This document shows, in pieces, positions 1 through 11,949 of a DNA stretch of 64,000 bases. The notes beneath the pieces were generated by a model that made no database searches, had not been told where the DNA came from, and saw only the letters and a list, made by a program, of their open reading frames with translations. The stretch's first letter is position 1. Every line of letters begins with the position of its first letter. Origin of the DNA: an uncultured bacterium (GTDB taxonomy: Bacteria > Patescibacteriota > Gracilibacteria > Absconditabacterales > Absconditicoccaceae); NCBI GenBank assembly GCA_946408385.1, contig CAMJSB010000002.1:1-64000 (forward strand), written 5' to 3'. A program made the position numbers and the translations under genes.

Positions 1-51
1 GTGCAAACACGTACTCCAAACGTGCGCCTTCAACCGCTCGGCCAACCTTCC
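1..51 (-). tRNA. tRNA-Ser(GGA), 3' part outside window
   Basis: The reverse strand starting at 51 reads as the 5' half of a class II tRNA: acceptor strand GGAAGGT, a D-arm with AGCGGTTGAAGGC, and an anticodon stem CACGT/ACGTG closing the loop TTGGAGT. The anticodon is GGA (serine, UCC/UCU). The variable arm begins at the window edge and the T-arm and acceptor 3' strand are missing. Confidence 0.88.
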
Positions 52-205
52 ATATATTTATCATATACCCTTATCATAAATAACAATCAACCCACAAAAT
101 ACAACCATAAATTTACAAAATTTTCCATCAAAAAAGTGCTCTAAAATTTGCAAAATTTTAATAATTTAATTATAATATGTCATGATTTATTTTCTATAAT
201 CAAAA

Positions 206-1384
206 ATGACAGAGAATAAAAACATAATAGATATTATGGAAAAATGATTTGAAACTATAGTTGATAGTAATACATCTAAAGAACTTTTAAAATTAAAAAA
301 AAAATTAGCAAAAGACATCACAAAAAAGCTAGGCATAACCGATAAATTTACAAAAAAAATCACAATAAACTATCTTGTAAATGAAGAAAATTTCCAAGAC
401 TTAATTGGTGATAAGATTAAAGAATCTATATTTTGAAATAAATGATTATGAATAATAACATCTCAATTGGAAGAATTAAGAGAAAAATTAGATAAAGCTA
501 ATACCAAAGAAGCCCTTGAAAACTTAAGAGCTACTATTTTTAATGAAGATTGAAATAACTCTAGAGAATCCTGATCTAAAGAAGAATCAAATAACTCAAT
601 TTCTAACACCAGTACAAGAGCACAGACAAAAACTGAAGCAACAGCCTGACAAACAAATACAGGTTCATCCACTTGATCTACATCTACCGCGACTTCATCA
701 ACAACAGAAAAAGCACAAGCGTCTCCTTCAGCTAAAAGTTACGAAATAGATCATTTTAATATTACAACATCTCCAGAATCAAAAAAAATCCGGGAAAATT
801 TAAAATGAAAAGAAAAACCAGCACTAGAACCATTTTCTTGTGCTATGAAAGCATATAACGCTGAGAAATCTGCATGACATCTCAAAAACACAAAATATTT
901 AACTGTCGTAGATTTTACCAAAAATCAATTAACAGATAATCGTTTTTTTGTTATTAATATGGACACAAACACAGTAGAATATGCTGAAAAATGCTGACAT
1001 GGAGCTGGTTCTTGAGGAAAAGAACGAGCTACATCTTTTTCAAATAAATCTTGATCTAATAAATCAAGTTTATGAGCATCCATCATTCCAACAAGCTTAA
1101 GATGGAATGGTAAACACTCCTGGCAGTGAGCCTTTCCAAAATGATTGGAAACATCTAATAATGCAACACGCTGAATCGCAATACATCCAGTAAAATCACT
1201 CATTTATAAGACAGGAAGACCAACCAGTTTATGATGCTATACCCTTACATGCTGACAAGCTGGAGTAAATGAAATAATATGAAAAATATGAGACTGATTA
1301 CTTTTTTCATATGCAAAAAGTAACGATTACTTTTCACAATCTAAATATTTTCAAAAAAATTCAGATGGTAGCTATGCTGCATAG
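206..1384 (+). CDS. Murein L,D-transpeptidase-like protein (YkuD_2 family)
   Basis: A 392-residue protein. The C-terminal domain (about residues 230-385) has the YkuD_2 signature: SNKSSLGA, then NGKHSWQG, then GLE followed by N and A, then IAIHP (His327) and GRPTSLGCY with the probable catalytic Cys344. The family forms or edits meso-DAP/Lys cross-links in peptidoglycan. The N-terminal 110 residues are charged and look helical; residues about 120-170 are a Ser/Thr/Gly linker. I see no signal peptide, which is odd for an enzyme that should act outside the membrane. The usual GRSWGC is GRPTSLGC here, so activity is not certain. A TATAAT box lies only about 8 bases before the ATG, suggesting a very short leader. 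MurD follows on the same strand. Confidence 0.72.
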
Positions 1385-1468
1385 TTAAAAAATAGGATAT
1401 TCCTTGAAATAAAAAAATTTTTGTATATTTTATTATTGTAAATTTTAGTTATAATACATTATACAAAA

Positions 1469-2785
1469 ATGGATTTTTCAATTTTACTAAATAAAAAAAT
1501 CTGAATCTTATGATATGGAAAAGAGTGAAAATCAACACTAAACTTTTTACTACGCCACGATATAAAACCAGAAAATATCACAGTTTTAGACTGAAAACCT
1601 GTAGATAATTTACCAGAATGAATCAATTCTCAAACATGAGAAAATTACCTGAAAAATTTGAATGATTTTGATTTAATTTTCAAATCTGCAGGAATACCAT
1701 ATTATCCAGAGATTCAGGCTGTTCAAGACAAAACTTTCACTCAAGTTCAGTTTTTCTTTGACCATTACGAATGAAAAGTCATAGCATTGACTGCCTCAAA
1801 ATGAAAGACTACTATGACTGCATTGACTAATCATTTACTCCAAACTGCGTGATACGACACAAAACTTGTATGAAATATCGGAACTGCAGTTTTGGATGAA
1901 ATAGATTTTGAAACTAAACACGATTTTGTAGTAATCGAACTTTCTAGTTTTATGCTCGAAACTCTAAAAAAGAAAAATTTCTGTTCAATTCTATGAGCTA
2001 TTTTCCCAGTCCATCTTGATTGGCACTGAAATATGGAAAATTATACCAAAGCTAAATTTAATATTATCAACTGAAGTGAACATACAATCGTTTACGAAAA
2101 AACTCTAAACGACTATAATTTAAGAGAAAGATTTTCAAATTCTGAACTTATTCCATATTGAGCAGAATCTGAGTTTACTCGAGATTGAGTTTGTTTCTAC
2201 AGCAAATGAAGACCTGTATTTCCATTATCTGATATAAATTTAATCTGAGAACATAATTTACAAAACATCTCTGCAATCGTAGCTTTGGCTGATTTACTCC
2301 AGATTCCAGCCACTACATTACAAAAAGCTATTCAAACTTTCACAGCAGTTCGCCACAGATTACAATTGGTAGGAAATTTCAAATGAATCGATTTTTACGA
2401 TGATGCAATTGCTACTACTCCAGATTCCACAATGGCTGCCATGAATGCAATTTGAGACAAACTAGAGACAATATTCCTATGATGAATCGAATGATTCTGG
2501 TTTGATTTCCCTGCTCTAGTGGAAAGAATCAAAAAAAGTAAGATTAAGAATATCGTATTTTTCCCAGATTCATGAGAAAAAATCGCAGAAATGCTATGAG
2601 AAGAATGATATACTACACTGCATACTCGTAACATGAAAGAAGCAGTGAAATTTGCCTACGAACACACAAGCAAATGAAAAGTTTGTCTACTTTCAACAGC
2701 ATCTCCTTCATTCTCATGCTGGAAAAACTTTGAAGAAAAATGAGATCTTTTCCAACAGTATGTCCTAGAAATGTGAAAAGAATAA
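1469..2785 (+). CDS. murD: UDP-N-acetylmuramoyl-L-alanine--D-glutamate ligase MurD
   Basis: This 438-residue Mur ligase adds D-glutamate to UDP-MurNAc-L-Ala in the cytoplasm during peptidoglycan precursor synthesis. An N-terminal Rossmann motif (GILGYGKEGKST, residues about 11-22) is followed by the ATP-binding loop TASKGKTT, where Gly112 is encoded by TGA. The central region has the HLDWHGNMENYTKAK Mur ligase motif, then the TAVRHRLQ hinge and the C-terminal STASPSFSCWKNFEEKG motif typical of MurD (consensus SPACASFDMFKNFE). Length is normal for the family. A TATAAT sits about 14 bases before the ATG. With the upstream L,D-transpeptidase it makes a cell-wall pair. Confidence 0.95.
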
Positions 2786-2843
2786 TTGCATTTTATTAGA
2801 AGAACTATATTTTAATATCAGATTTATATTAAGATTTGTTAAA

Positions 2844-3200
2844 ATGGCAGAACTAAATACACCAAGCATTCCATACGATATGTACGAATCACCACAAGAG
2901 GTCGTGATAATCATACCTCTCGGTTGAGTAAAAAAAGAATCTATAGAAGTGAAAATTGAGAATTATAGAATTCAAGTTAAATGATTTAGATTAGCTCCTC
3001 AACTCAAAGAATCTTGCATTCCAATTCAAGAAGAATGTTATCGATGACCTATCGAACTAGAAATAGAAATACCTCCACAGGTTTACTTTGATAGAATTCA
3101 CAGCAAATTAACTCTCGACAATACTCTTCAAATAATTGTACCTAAAGCCCTAGTCCCAGACAAAATCCAATTAGAAGTTGAATATGAAAATAAAAAATAA
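2844..3200 (+). CDS. Hsp20/alpha-crystallin family small heat-shock protein
   Basis: A 118-residue protein dominated by an alpha-crystallin domain. The pattern VVIIIPLGGVKKESIEVKIE near residue 24 and the later IEIPPQVYFDRIHSKLTLDN then LQIIVPKA are the classical Hsp20 strands (consensus PxxVDxDKIxAxxxNGVLxIxxPK). The family holds unfolding proteins in the cytoplasm independently of ATP. The C-terminal IxI/V tail is weak. It follows murD by 58 bases and may be cotranscribed with it. Confidence 0.82.
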
Positions 3201-3276
3201 ACGTAAAATCCCTTGCATATCACTATTGAAAATATAAACAATTAAATATTATGTTTTATATTATTATACAAAAATT

Positions 3277-3939
3277 ATGAAAAATTTAAAACTACTAACT
3301 TTATTATGAACTTTTTTACTTATTTGAACATTAGCTGGATGTTGAAGTAATAATAACGAAGATTTTATTGTCGAAGATCTAACTTGAGAAATCAAAGCTA
3401 CCATAGATTATAATGATAAGTTAACAAGCATCACATATAACTGCATAACATCAGAAGAATTTATCCGAAACGCATATGATGATCGTTCTATTGAAGATGT
3501 CGAAACTGCAATAGAAAATACAATAAGTGAATGTACTAATGCAAAAAAAGAGATCAAAAAAATCTGAAACTGGAATGGGGACAGTTCTTTAAAAGATGGA
3601 GTTATTACAGTTATTGAAAAAGAAATTGAATATTGCTCTAAATTTAAAGAATTATTACCATACTTAGAGAAAGAAGATGTTACAGAAGAGGAAAATAACA
3701 AATACGAAAATCTACTTTCTGAAATCAAAATTATTGATGACGAAAGAAAAGAAGCTAATGAAAATATAATAGCTATCCAAAAAGAATTTGCAGAAAAATA
3801 TTGATTTGAATTAGAATGAGATGAAGATACTCTTGAGGAAACAGATAATGAATCTTATGGAGAAGCAGACGAAGAAACAAATGAAGAAACAGACAATGAA
3901 GTGGAAAATGAAGAAACTACAGCAGATGAAATAGAATAA
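3277..3939 (+). CDS. Putative acidic lipoprotein
   Basis: A 220-residue protein with a lipoprotein signal: MKNLK, a hydrophobic stretch and the lipobox LAGC with Cys at about residue 23, so it is probably lipidated and anchored outside the membrane. The mature part is predicted helical, with four further cysteines and many Glu/Lys. The last 40 residues are an acidic repeat built from DEETNEE-like units. I do not recognise the family. It ends at a strong bidirectional terminator. Confidence 0.7.
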
Positions 3940-3953
3940 TAAATCATCACAAA

Positions 3954-3986
3954 TAAAAAAATAGGATTAATAATCCTATTTTTTTA
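3954..3986. terminator. Bidirectional rho-independent terminator
   Basis: The inverted repeat AAAATAGGATTA / TAATCCTATTTT has an A-run on the left and a T-run on the right, so it can terminate both the lipoprotein gene (+) and the exonuclease III gene (-), which converge here. Confidence 0.85.
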
Positions 3987-4000
3987 ATTCATTTAAATAT

Positions 4001-4795
4001 TTACTTCAATTCCAATTTTATTGGACAATGATCAGATCATTGTACATTTGTTTGATGTTGCATATTTTTAACTTCACCAAAAAGTTCTGGACTTACCCAA
4101 AAATAATCCAATCTCCGGCCAACATTTCTCTCTCTTGCTCATCCACGATAGCTCCACCAAGTATATTGATCTTTCAGCTCTGGATTTAATTTACGAAAAA
4201 CATCTACAAAGCCATCATTTTCAAGTTTATCCATTTCTGCACGCTCTATTGGAAGAAATCAAATAGAATTTTCATTTTCCTTTGGTCTGGCTATATCTAT
4301 TTCCGTATGACAAATATTAAAGTCCCCACAAATTATCACCTCAGCTCATTCATCACGAATTCATTGAACATATTGCCTCATCTTTTCATAAAAATCTAAT
4401 TTATAACTCAACATTTCTGTTCAATCTGCACGGTCTCACCCATTAGGAAAATATACATTCAATAAATGAAGTACCTTGTCTCCGTATCTAAAAGCTATTT
4501 CTGTTACTCTACCTTCATCACTAAATTCATGAAAAGGAAATTCTGATTTTTTTTCTAATATTCCTATTCATTTCTTAAAAAATATTGCTGTTCACGCATA
4601 TCCTGGTCTAGTTCACTTATGCCACAAATAATTATAATCGGACATATGAAATCTAACTTCTGCTGGAATCTGAATTTCAAAAGCCTTCACTTCTTGTAGA
4701 CAAACAAAATCTGCATCATTTTCCTTTGTCCAATCAAAAAATCACTTTTGAATTACAGCACGAATTCAGTTCACATTCCATGATAATATTTTCAT
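4001..4795 (-). CDS. xth: Exodeoxyribonuclease III (AP endonuclease, Xth family)
   Basis: A 264-residue member of the exonuclease III/APE1 family, which cleaves DNA at abasic sites in base-excision repair. The family landmarks appear in order: MKILSWNVNGIRA at the start, DFVCLQEVKA with the metal-ligand Glu, the NVYFPNGG and CGDFNICH blocks, then YTWWSYRGGARERNVGRRLD and the C-terminal GSDHCPI with the catalytic His. Length matches the family. First gene of the minus-strand region downstream of the bidirectional terminator. Confidence 0.94.
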
Positions 4796-4817
4796 TAACT
4801 ATTTAATCTTTACTAAA

Positions 4818-5660
4818 TTAGATATTACTTAACTCCCATGATAAAACTTTTAAGAATGCAGGGAATAATCCATATTTTTTAGCATTAGCATATTTTTCTC
4901 CATATCCATCAAATACATATTTAGGAGCGTTTGGCTGAACCATTCATCATGTTCTAGTTCATCCATTATATAATGCAGCAAAACTAACTACTCATGTATA
5001 ATCAAATCATGTATAACTAATTTTTAATGGAGGAAATTCATCATCGGCTTTTTTATTATAATTATCTATTTTATTCTTAGCAAAATCTATAAAATCCTGA
5101 ATAGTTTGTTTAAAAAGTTCTTCAGTTATTTCTCCATTTCCATAATCTTTACTTACAATTTGGAATGGTCCATCTCCATTAGCTGGTAAATAATATCCAC
5201 AATTACTTTCTTTATACCAAACCGCTATAGTAAGAGCTGTCGGAAAATCATTTGCAAAACTAATATTATCAATCGTATTGTACCATCATACACAATTATC
5301 TATAGGAAAGTCCTCTTGTATTGTAATATTTCATCTATACTCATTCAAAAATTTTGATTTCTCACCCACATATTGTTGTTTAGCCAATTTTCTCCTAGAA
5401 TCAAAAAGCGAATATGTGTAATCTCTCAATCCACTAGAAATTGTAGACAACCTTTCATCATTTTTTAAAATACCATACCATTTAACTAACTGCTTATAAT
5501 AATTCCATAATCATTTATTTGAAGCCTGACTTATCGTTACTTTTTGAGAATTAAAATGCTGCAAATCATCTCCTGTTAATTTGTAATCTGCATTTACAAT
5601 TCAAAGAAAGCCAATAATAAAAGCCAAAGATAAAACCAAAACTTGAATTCTATTTTTCAT
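4818..5660 (-). CDS. Secreted lytic transglycosylase-like (lysozyme-fold) protein
   Basis: A 280-residue protein with an N-terminal signal peptide (MKNRIQVLVLSLAFIIGFLG). The C-terminal half resembles the SLT/lysozyme-like fold: the segment AVWYKESNCGYYLPANGDGP followed by FQI places the likely catalytic Glu at residue 151 in the E-S-x-C context, and NGDGxFQI is the usual following motif. A later ALYNGGTRTGGMVQPN block matches the YNxG region of transglycosylases. Probable role: local cutting of peptidoglycan, either its own (for secretion or pilus passage) or a host's. No LysM or other wall-binding domain is visible. Confidence 0.65.
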
Positions 5661-5727
5661 ATTTAAAAATAAATAAAAAATAAATCTACCTTAAATTGTA
5701 TGAATATACACCATGAATGCAAGTTTT

Positions 5728-6417
5728 TTACAGCACGCTACCATCAACTCGCATACCAACTGAGAAAAGATGAAGCTTATCAAAGCTTTGATTTTTACTT
5801 TTACAGTAAATTTTATCTCCACAAATCGGGTATCAAATACTTGATAAATGAATACGAATCTGATGACGAATTCACTTATGAATTTTTACTACAATTGTAG
5901 AAAGTTTATCTTTCTCGTTATATTCAATTTCACAAATTTCTGTTTCAACTTCATGAAGTTTTCACTTTCATTTCTTTTTATCATCTTCAGAACTAATTAC
6001 CACCATACGATCATCATTATATCTATGATGCATAATAGGATAATTTATTATATTTCAATTATCTTTTACCCATTCTTGAATATTTCCATAAACCTCCACC
6101 ACATAAAATTTATCAATTTTTCACTCTTTCTGTAACTCACGAAATTTATTATAGACTTTAGGATTTTTTGCAAAATAAAGCAATCCTGTTGTTGGTCAAT
6201 CCAATCTATTCAAAAGTCAGAGTTCTTTTTCTTTTCAAAAAAATTCTAATTGAGATTTTACAATATTTTTAATTGATTCATTATTTTTTTCATCACACAT
6301 CAAATCCAAAAAGCTGACAGATTTTCATCGCGAGGATGCTAAACCTGCCGGCTTCCAAAAATAATAAAAATTCTTATCCTGATAATATACAAATGAACTC
6401 AATTTAATATTTTCCAT
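5728..6417 (-). CDS. RluA-type pseudouridine synthase
   Basis: A 229-residue RNA pseudouridine synthase. The catalytic aspartate is in GLLNRLDWPTTGLLYFAKN (family RLDxxTSGLLxxAK), and the C-terminal KGIRHQIRIHLSSIGYPICG block (family KGRxHQIRxHLxxxGxPIxGDxxY) confirms the RluA family. Modified uridines would be in rRNA or tRNA; the substrate cannot be told from sequence. No S4 domain is present. The ATG at 6417 lies only 12 bases from the stop of secF upstream, suggesting one operon. Confidence 0.9.
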
Positions 6418-6429
6418 CACCAATAATGA

Positions 6430-7383
6430 TTAGAATTTTCATCTTTCTTTACCAAACTTTCACATCAAAAGATATGCAAGCGGTGCTCATAAGAAAATAG
6501 ATGACAACGTAGAAAATATAATTCACATTCATACTGTAAATGAGAACTGCTGTAATACATCACTTCTTCACAAGAAGAACATTGCTACAAGTACAATTAA
6601 CGTAGATATAGACGTTCAAATAGATCTTCTAACAGATTGCCATATACTATCTTCAAATAATCTTCAATATATTACATTTTTATCCTTATTTCTACTCATG
6701 TTTTCTCTAATTCTATCAAAGATTACGATAACATCATTAATTCCATATGCAATTACCGTCAAAACTGATATTATGAATATTGTATCCACCTGTAATGTAT
6801 CATTAAACAACATCCATACTCCATATGCTCACACCGTAGCCAAAATATCAAATAACATTACACAAATTACTACTCATGACAAGATTGCTGGAGAAATATA
6901 TCTTCTAACTTCCTTAAATGCCAAAAGCATGTATATAACCATCAAAATCAATCAAACTGCCAAAGCTTGGAATGCTGAAGACTTCATATTATTTGAAACA
7001 CTAGGCCCAATCAAACTCTGCCCCACAATATCTTCAGTTGTTTCGATATATCATTTATCCATCAAAAAATTTGATATATCTGTAGAAAGCTGAGCTACCA
7101 CATCATCATCTTTTAATGATGCATTTATTTTAATCTGTGTATCTTCCTGTGTGGTATCCACATGAACAGTTGCCTTACCATAATTTTTCTCTGACAAGAA
7201 ATTTTGAAGATTATTCTGAATCTCTTCACTATCTGTCTTTGTATTTATGGAAATATTTACTCATCATGTAAATTCTTCTGAATAATTTGCATTCATAATA
7301 AATACAAAACCACCTCATACAGCAATACATATTGATAAAATCAACCAAATGTATGCCCTTTTTACAATACCAAATCTTTTCAT
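6430..7383 (-). CDS. secF: Protein translocase subunit SecF
   Basis: A 317-residue membrane protein. After a first TM segment (residues 8-28) there is a periplasmic-type domain, then the MMD-superfamily core with five TM segments including the signature LTVIAYGINDVIVIFDRIRE (family ALLTIIGYSINDTVVxFDRIRE). SecF works with SecD to use the proton motive force to drive and complete Sec secretion, which fits the many large exported proteins nearby. SecD is not encoded next to it, unlike the common secDF arrangement. Confidence 0.92.
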
Positions 7384-7476
7384 TTTATAAAAACCAATAT
7401 AAAAAACCTGAACTTGACTATACAGAAATATAGTGATTTTTACTCCATTTGCAAATATAAGTTTATATAGAATCCT

Positions 7477-10400
7477 TTACCTAATATCTAAGAATTTCTC
7501 TAACGAAACAGCAGGTGAATACCTATAAAATACCGATTTTGTTTTATCTCACAGTCTTGCACGAATAACATCTCATTTCGTTAAATCAGTAGCAACATCG
7601 GTATAGTCACATGGACAAATATTACAATTATCAATCTCTATAGCCCATCATGAATCATAAGGAACAATAGGCATATCACAATTATTCATATCTTCTGGAC
7701 AATTTTCACAGTTCTCTCATTCATCTATTTTCCCATTTCCACATTCATTCTCTCCATCATCGATACAAATATCCCTCACATCCTTCGGACAATTTTCACA
7801 GTTCTCTCATTCATCTATTTTTCCATTTCCACATTCATTCTCTCCATCATCAATGCAAGGATCCTTTACATCCACCGAACATGTTTCACAATTCTCTCAT
7901 CTACCAAGTATTCAATCTCCACATGTAGTTCTATCTGCCACACATTCTATAGACTGACTTCCACTTATACACAACCAAGTCCATCTAAAACGAGCTGAGT
8001 TAAATATAAATTTAGAGGATACTCATTTAAAACATAGATTATCAGAATTTTGTAAATCTAACAAAATTTCTCAATCAAAATCGGGATTACAAATTACTTC
8101 ATTACTTCATATCATTTTACATAAATTAGAACATCAATATTCTCACCAATTTGTTTTATTTACATCTTTAGGATCACACTGTTCTCAATTATCTATTTTT
8201 CCATTTCCACATATTTTTGGAGGATTTTCATCTCCATCTTTCACACATTTTTCTCACAAATCTACTGGACAAGTTTCACAATTCTCTCCATCTTCTATTT
8301 CTCAGTTCCCACATTTTGGTTTATCTGGATTATATTTTGTACATTTTAATGTACATTTTTCATCCTTACCATTATTTTTTCCATCGTCACATTCTTCTCA
8401 TGATTCCTTATCTATTTTTCCATCTCCACACGTCTTTGTTTTACAAACCTTAGCATCTTCACTACAATTTTTACAATCTTCTGATTCCTGAATTTTTCCA
8501 TCTCCACATATTCATTCACATTCTTTTACATCTTCCGGACAATTCCTACAATTCTCTGCATCTTCTACCTTTCCGTTTCCACACCATGCACTACATTCTC
8601 ACACATCTTCTGGACAGTTTTTACAATTCTCTCATTCATCTATTTTTCCATTTCCACATGTTTTTGGAGGATTTTCATCTCCATCTTTCACACATTTTTC
8701 TCACAAATCTACTGGACAAGTTTCACAATTCTCTCCATCTTCTATTTCTCAGTTCCCACATTTTGGTTTATCTGGATTATATTTTGTACATTTTAATGTA
8801 CATTTTTCATCCTTACCATTATTTTTTCCATCGTCACATTCTTCTCATGATTCCTTATCTATTTTTCCATCTCCACACGTCTTTGTTTTACAAACCTTAG
8901 CATCTTCACTACAATTTTTACAATCTTCTGATTCCTGAATTTTTCCATCTCCACATATTCATTCACATTCTTTTACATCTTCCGGACAATTCCTACAATT
9001 CTCTGCATCTTCTACCTTTCCGTTTCCACACCATGCACTACATTCTCACACATCTTCTGGACAGTTTTTACAATTCTCTCATTCATCTATTTTTCCATTT
9101 CCACATGTTTTACAATTACCTGCATCTGTTGGGCACGTTTTACAACTTTCTCAATAATCCAAAACTCAATTTCAACAACAAACTCAAGCATCCTGAGGAC
9201 AATTATGACATGTTTCTCATTCATCTAATTTTCCATTTCCACAATCAGATTTTATCCAACAATTTTGTGTATAATATTCAGGACATCCATTATTAGAATT
9301 TCCTGGAATATCCAGACAAGCATCCACACTATCAGGAACACCATCTCAATCTTGATCTTTATCTAAAGATACAGTCGTACTTCAAGTAATATTAACATTC
9401 AATAATGAAGATGACAACAACTTGGATATATCATTTTCACATTGATCTCAGATTCAATTATTATTCAAATCTGATTGACTTACATTTGACACAAAAAAAC
9501 AGTTATCCAAAGAGCATACTCATTGATGTTTCTTTAATAAATCTAAATTGATATTATTTTCTCAAATAGAACAATCTTTGTTTTCATACAAAATAATTCA
9601 TATCAAATTTTTGACTCCATCTCAATCAATATCATCATCACAAATATCTGGAATCTTATCTCAATCTAAATCACATTTATAATTTGAAAGTGTTCCGTTT
9701 TTTATCGCATTTTCACACACATCTACAGAATTAATATGAACTGTTCATTGATTAACTAAAGCCACACATTTATTAACTTCTACAGAATTAGTTAACAATT
9801 TATCTCATGCATTTGGATAACTAAAATTCAGTACAGTATTTGATAAATTAGGAGCATACAAAAAGTTTTTATGACCCGCTTGATAACTCGTAAATAACGA
9901 TATAATAGGAGTCGTTGGATACATACTCAATCACAAAGCTAATTTTTCATTTTGATTATATCCTAAACGATCTCATACTATATTTGTAGCATAAGACTGC
10001 TTCAATAATGGATTTTGAACGCTAATTGTAGCTATATTATATAAAACTCTTCCATCTTTCAACACTACATCATATTGAATTGTTTTTAATCACGGCTCAT
10101 CATATTCATATTTATGAAATATATTATTCGAACTTTGGGTAAATCATCATCGATTAATATTTACATGGTCTATATCTTCATTTCTCAATCATACCAAATT
10201 AGAAGAAACCAAAGTTTCCTCCCACAAACTTTTTGGCGTTACTATCATATTTGAAAATCTTGGAGATCAATCTTGCAATATTGTAAGCATAGCTACAGCT
10301 TTTAAATCTCATCCTTTATATCATTTTGCTGTCACCACATATCTACCTTTTTCTTTTACTGTCACTTTAAATCACTCTGTTAGTTTTTGTGATTTTTCAT

Positions 10401-11880
10401 TCTGATTATTAATACTCCATAAAATTCTATCAAAATCTCAAGAATATAATGGCGTAAAAACATAATCAACACTTCAATTTTTAAACGTAAGGTTCGACTG
10501 TATATTTAACGCATAATTTTCAGATTCTGGAATTGCTATAAATAACTTATTCATAGCAAACGACTTTGATCAATTTTTTGATATAGCTTCCGCCTTTACT
10601 GTAAATGTACCAGATTTTCTATATGTATGTGTAATTTTATTTCAATTATTAACTACTTTTTTATTTCCATCTCAAAAGTCCCACTCAATCTTAACTATAT
10701 TTCAATTTGTAAGTGGTTCAAATTTGACAAGAGTTGGATATCATGCACCTATAGAATCTACATTGATAAAGAAACTAAATCACATATCGCCATTACCCAA
10801 AATTGTCTGATCTAAATCTTTCTTCCACAAAGACACAATAATATGATTATTATCGTCTACAACTCATACTAAGTTCTTTTTCCCATCTCAATCAATATCA
10901 TCATCACACACATTTCAAACTCAATCACCATCCAAATCATACTGATTTAAATTATACACATATGGACAATTATCCTTTCAATTTGTAATTCCATCACAAT
11001 CATAATCTACATTAAAACTACAATTAGCATAATTATCATAAACCGCAGAAAGGATACGAATAGCTTCATCTCACGGCATATTCGAAAATGATGCAACTTT
11101 TTGAGCATCTCCTAACGAAATAATTCACTCTTTATACAAAATATTCAATTCACTAACAGGCCAATATCATGTTCCAATCACACCAAATTGCTGAAAATTA
11201 CAATCAGACAAATTATACATACAATATTTTAACCATGTTTGAAATTCATTATTAGTTTGTGCATATGCAACTTTTGATTCAGCTTTATCTATTATATTCA
11301 GATCCGTCTGATTCAGTACTTTCATTTGCATGCTATTTTTTTTCAATCATTTTTTTCGAGATTTTACTTTTGACCAATCTATCAAATATTTACCTCTAAT
11401 CTGATCCTGAATAATATTCAAAACCGTCTGATAAAATTCTGATATCGTTATTGATTCCTGTCCACAAAAACTTCATTTACACTTAGTGGATGTAGATGGA
11501 TATCACTCCATATATCCATTATCTCCAACATAAGCTACACAATAATAATATGATTTTTTATTCCATACCCCTGCTTCATACCCTATATCATCAAAATCTT
11601 TTCAATCTATTTGTTTAAATTTATCCCAAAAATTTTGAGTGTATGTTTGTCTCATCCATATCGGAGCCTGTATACAATCCTGACAATTAGCAGCATTCAA
11701 AAGTCTAGCAACTTCATAACGAGATATAGAACTTTTATTTGAAAATGAGACCATATCCAAACCAACCTCTGATAATCTTTCTGAAAATGTTGTCGCATTT
11801 ACATATCATATACTACAAATTCAAAAAAAGAAGGACAAAAACAAACCTAAATAAAACTTTTTTTTATTTTTATTAAACAT
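7477..11880 (-). CDS. Giant secreted Cys-rich protein with TSP3, PKD and CGNGxxExGExC repeats
   Basis: A 1467-residue exported protein that starts with a signal peptide (MFNKNKKKFYLGLFLSFFF) and SLH-like helices (SISRYEVARLLNAANC). At about residues 285-325 is a thrombospondin type 3 calcium-binding unit (DNCP, NLNQYDLDGDGVGNVCDDD, DGDG). A PKD-type strand follows near residue 397 (IEWDFGDG), then more beta-sandwich sequence, more TSP3 units near 700 and 835, and then about 500 residues of tandem Cys-rich units of the form CGNGKIDEGENCKNCPEDV, resembling DUF4215/Myxococcus Cys-rich repeats. A 149-residue block is duplicated exactly in frame. The start has the only clear Shine-Dalgarno-like AAGGA I found. 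Probable surface structure for adhesion; no catalytic domain seen. Confidence 0.78.
8191..9111 (-). repeat. In-frame tandem duplication, 447-bp period
   Basis: Bases 8191-8664 match 8638-9111 over 474 positions with a shift of 447, with one visible difference (8213 a versus 8660 g). The period equals 149 codons, so the reading frame is kept. The unit contains several CGNG/CGDG Cys-rich modules. The near identity suggests a recent duplication, or homogenisation between copies. Confidence 0.95.
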
Positions 11881-11949
11881 AATTCCTTCAACTAATAAAA
11901 ACTGCATACAATCATAGAAATTATATTCTTTTTTTTCAAAAAATCAAAA

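Noticed and set aside
5700-5900. A 66-codon plus-strand frame with an ATG and natural-looking composition
   Set aside because: It lies antisense to the C-terminal part of the RluA-type gene, whose conserved HQIRIH block is read from the same bases on the other strand.
6698-7093. A 131-codon plus-strand frame
   Set aside because: It is antisense to secF, whose SecF signature is clear on the minus strand.
7690-9120. A CRISPR-like look from regularly spaced similar segments
   Set aside because: The repeats are codon-phased, Cys-rich protein modules within one long open frame; there are no unique spacers of constant length and no cas genes.
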